This document shows positions 63,356 through 64,000 of a stretch of 64,000 nucleotides of DNA, one piece after another (positions within the stretch are counted from its first letter, which is position 1; every line of letters starts with the position of its first letter). The stretch covers positions 30,204-94,203 of the forward strand of contig CADEFT010000032.1 in NCBI GenBank assembly GCA_902826685.1, written 5' to 3'. Source of the stretch: an uncultured Acidobacteriota bacterium (GTDB lineage Bacteria; Acidobacteriota; Terriglobia; Bryobacterales; Bryobacteraceae). Both the position numbers and the translations under genes were made by a program. The notes below the pieces were generated by a model. That model was not told the origin of the DNA, ran no database searches, and saw only the letters and a list, made by a program, of their open reading frames with translations.

Positions 63356-64000
63356 TCAGCGGAGGCTCATCCGCACCGGGTCCACCGTATAGGAAAGCGC
63401 CATCGCCGCCCACGCCGTGGCGTGCGCGCTGATGAACTGATCGCGGCCGTGCGGGAAGCCGCTTTCAAAATACGGCTGCGTCGCGAGCGAACGCGTCCTT
63501 ACGTGCCATGACCCATCGGCCAGTTGCGTCGACATCAGGTAGCGGACGCCTTTGCGATAAGCTTCGGCCGTAACCGGCAGCTTGGCCCCTTCATGCATCG
63601 CGTAGAGCGCCTGGCCTGTGGCATGCGCATCGCTCGCCATCTGCGGAAGCTGCGCCCAGCCCCCGTCGGCGCGCTGCGACGCGATCAGCGATTGCAGCGC
63701 CCGGTCGATCGAGGCGCGCGGCGCCTTGGCCCACGCCAGCCCCAGCACCTGGAAGGCGCGTTCCTGCGTGGTGGTGGCCGCGGCGGATTCGAGCCAATTC
63801 GCGGCGCGGCCGGTTTCCGCCGTGTTCGACGGCCCATAGACGCGCAGGATGTTCACCGCCATCGCCGTGGTGATGATGTCGTCGGAGGTGATGGGAGGAC
63901 GGCTGCCCGCCGTTTGCCAATAGCCTTCAGGCGTCTGCATCGCCTTGACGTAATGCACCACGGCGTCGGTATAGGCATTGGCCGGGCTGCGGCGCGCCGC
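63356..64000 (-). CDS. Squalene-cyclase/prenyltransferase-like repeat protein (cut by window edge)
   Basis: At least 214 C-terminal residues, open through the right edge, so the start is outside. Alpha-toroid repeat signatures are visible: TPEGYWQTAG, SQRADGGWAQLPQM, STQLADGSWHVRT, ISAHATAWAAMAL. These QxxDGxW-type repeats belong to squalene-hopene cyclases, prenyltransferase beta subunits and related non-catalytic proteins. The catalytic DxDD motif of cyclases is not in the visible part. Whether it is a cyclase or a binding repeat protein cannot be told here. Confidence 0.75.
   Translation of the reverse strand, partial: AARRSPANAYTDAVVHYVKAMQTPEGYWQTAGSRPPITSDDIITTAMAVNILRVYGPSNTAETGRAANWLESAAATTTQERAFQVLGLAWAKAPRASIDRALQSLIASQRADGGWAQLPQMASDAHATGQALYAMHEGAKLPVTAEAYRKGVRYLMSTQLADGSWHVRTRSLATQPYFESGFPHGRDQFISAHATAWAAMALSYTVDPVRMSLR

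Overview
The window is GC-rich, densely coded bacterial chromosome, about 60 genes with almost no gap above 150 bases. Several family markers point to Acidobacteriota, probably the Solibacter/Bryobacter branch. They are two very large TonB-dependent receptors with an N-terminal carboxypeptidase-like domain, two orphan MacB-type permeases of the 'acidobacterial duplicated orphan permease' (ADOP) kind (one next to a PadR regulator), several Tat-type leaders (RRxFL), a TPR protein carrying an SGNH hydrolase, and a mycobacterial-Sdh1-like succinate dehydrogenase. The placement rests on gene families, not on a marker tree. No rRNA, tRNA, CRISPR array, transposase or phage gene was seen.

Layout. 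1-4.9 kb: tail of a secreted hydrolase, then a minus-strand operon fabG - sugar transferase - pyrE-like - Tat amidase. 4.9-10.7 kb: a UbiD-family decarboxylase, a membrane PP2C/SpoIIE phosphatase, a fossil of a PD40/TolB propeller, lipA overlapping an MBL hydrolase, and a convergent rluB-like gene whose basic tail is coded antisense to the MBL gene. 10.7-18.7 kb: TonB receptor, DAO-type flavoprotein, a beta-propeller protein translationally coupled to a radical-SAM protein with a B12-binding-like N-terminus, and a LysR regulator behind two tandem palindromes. 18.7-22.7 kb: sdhCAB operon with a recognisable promoter. 22.7-34.4 kb: LOG-family protein, Tat TIM-barrel isomerase, two-domain M16 peptidase, DHFR-like reductase, a decayed tandem triplication of the DHFR/TPR gene junction, TPR-SGNH protein, second TonB receptor, lipocalin-like and zinc-ribbon proteins.

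34.5-44.5 kb: class IV aminotransferase, then a seven-gene minus-strand export operon (HlyD adaptor, ABC ATPase, 79-residue membrane/coiled-coil protein, MacB-type permease, second ABC ATPase, NtrC-type regulator, NtrY-like kinase) with a possible sigma-54 promoter and an upstream inverted repeat; also an FGE-fold lipoprotein. 44.5-50.3 kb: higBA toxin-antitoxin genes, then a complete iscRSUA-hscBA-iscX iron-sulfur operon lacking the usual ferredoxin gene. 50.3-57.0 kb: GT4 glycosyltransferase, PhoD-type phosphatase, Gfo/Idh oxidoreductase, two amidohydrolases, RidA and PyrD. 57.1-64 kb: hybrid histidine kinase with an altered catalytic core, ADOP permease with its PadR regulator and operator/promoter, cupin, GT2 glycosyltransferase, a perfect 11-bp-arm palindrome, and the end of a squalene-cyclase-like repeat protein.

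How the genes work together: housekeeping metabolism (lipoate, pyrimidines, Fe-S clusters, succinate oxidation) is interleaved with envelope functions (TonB uptake, MacAB-type export, glycosyltransfer). The Isc operon would supply clusters to LipA, SdhB and the radical-SAM protein. No completely new system stands out. The most promising unexplained items are the coupled propeller/radical-SAM pair, the small membrane/coiled-coil subunit of the export operon, the Cys/His-rich Sdh membrane anchor, the triplicated gene junction and the antisense-coded RluB tail.
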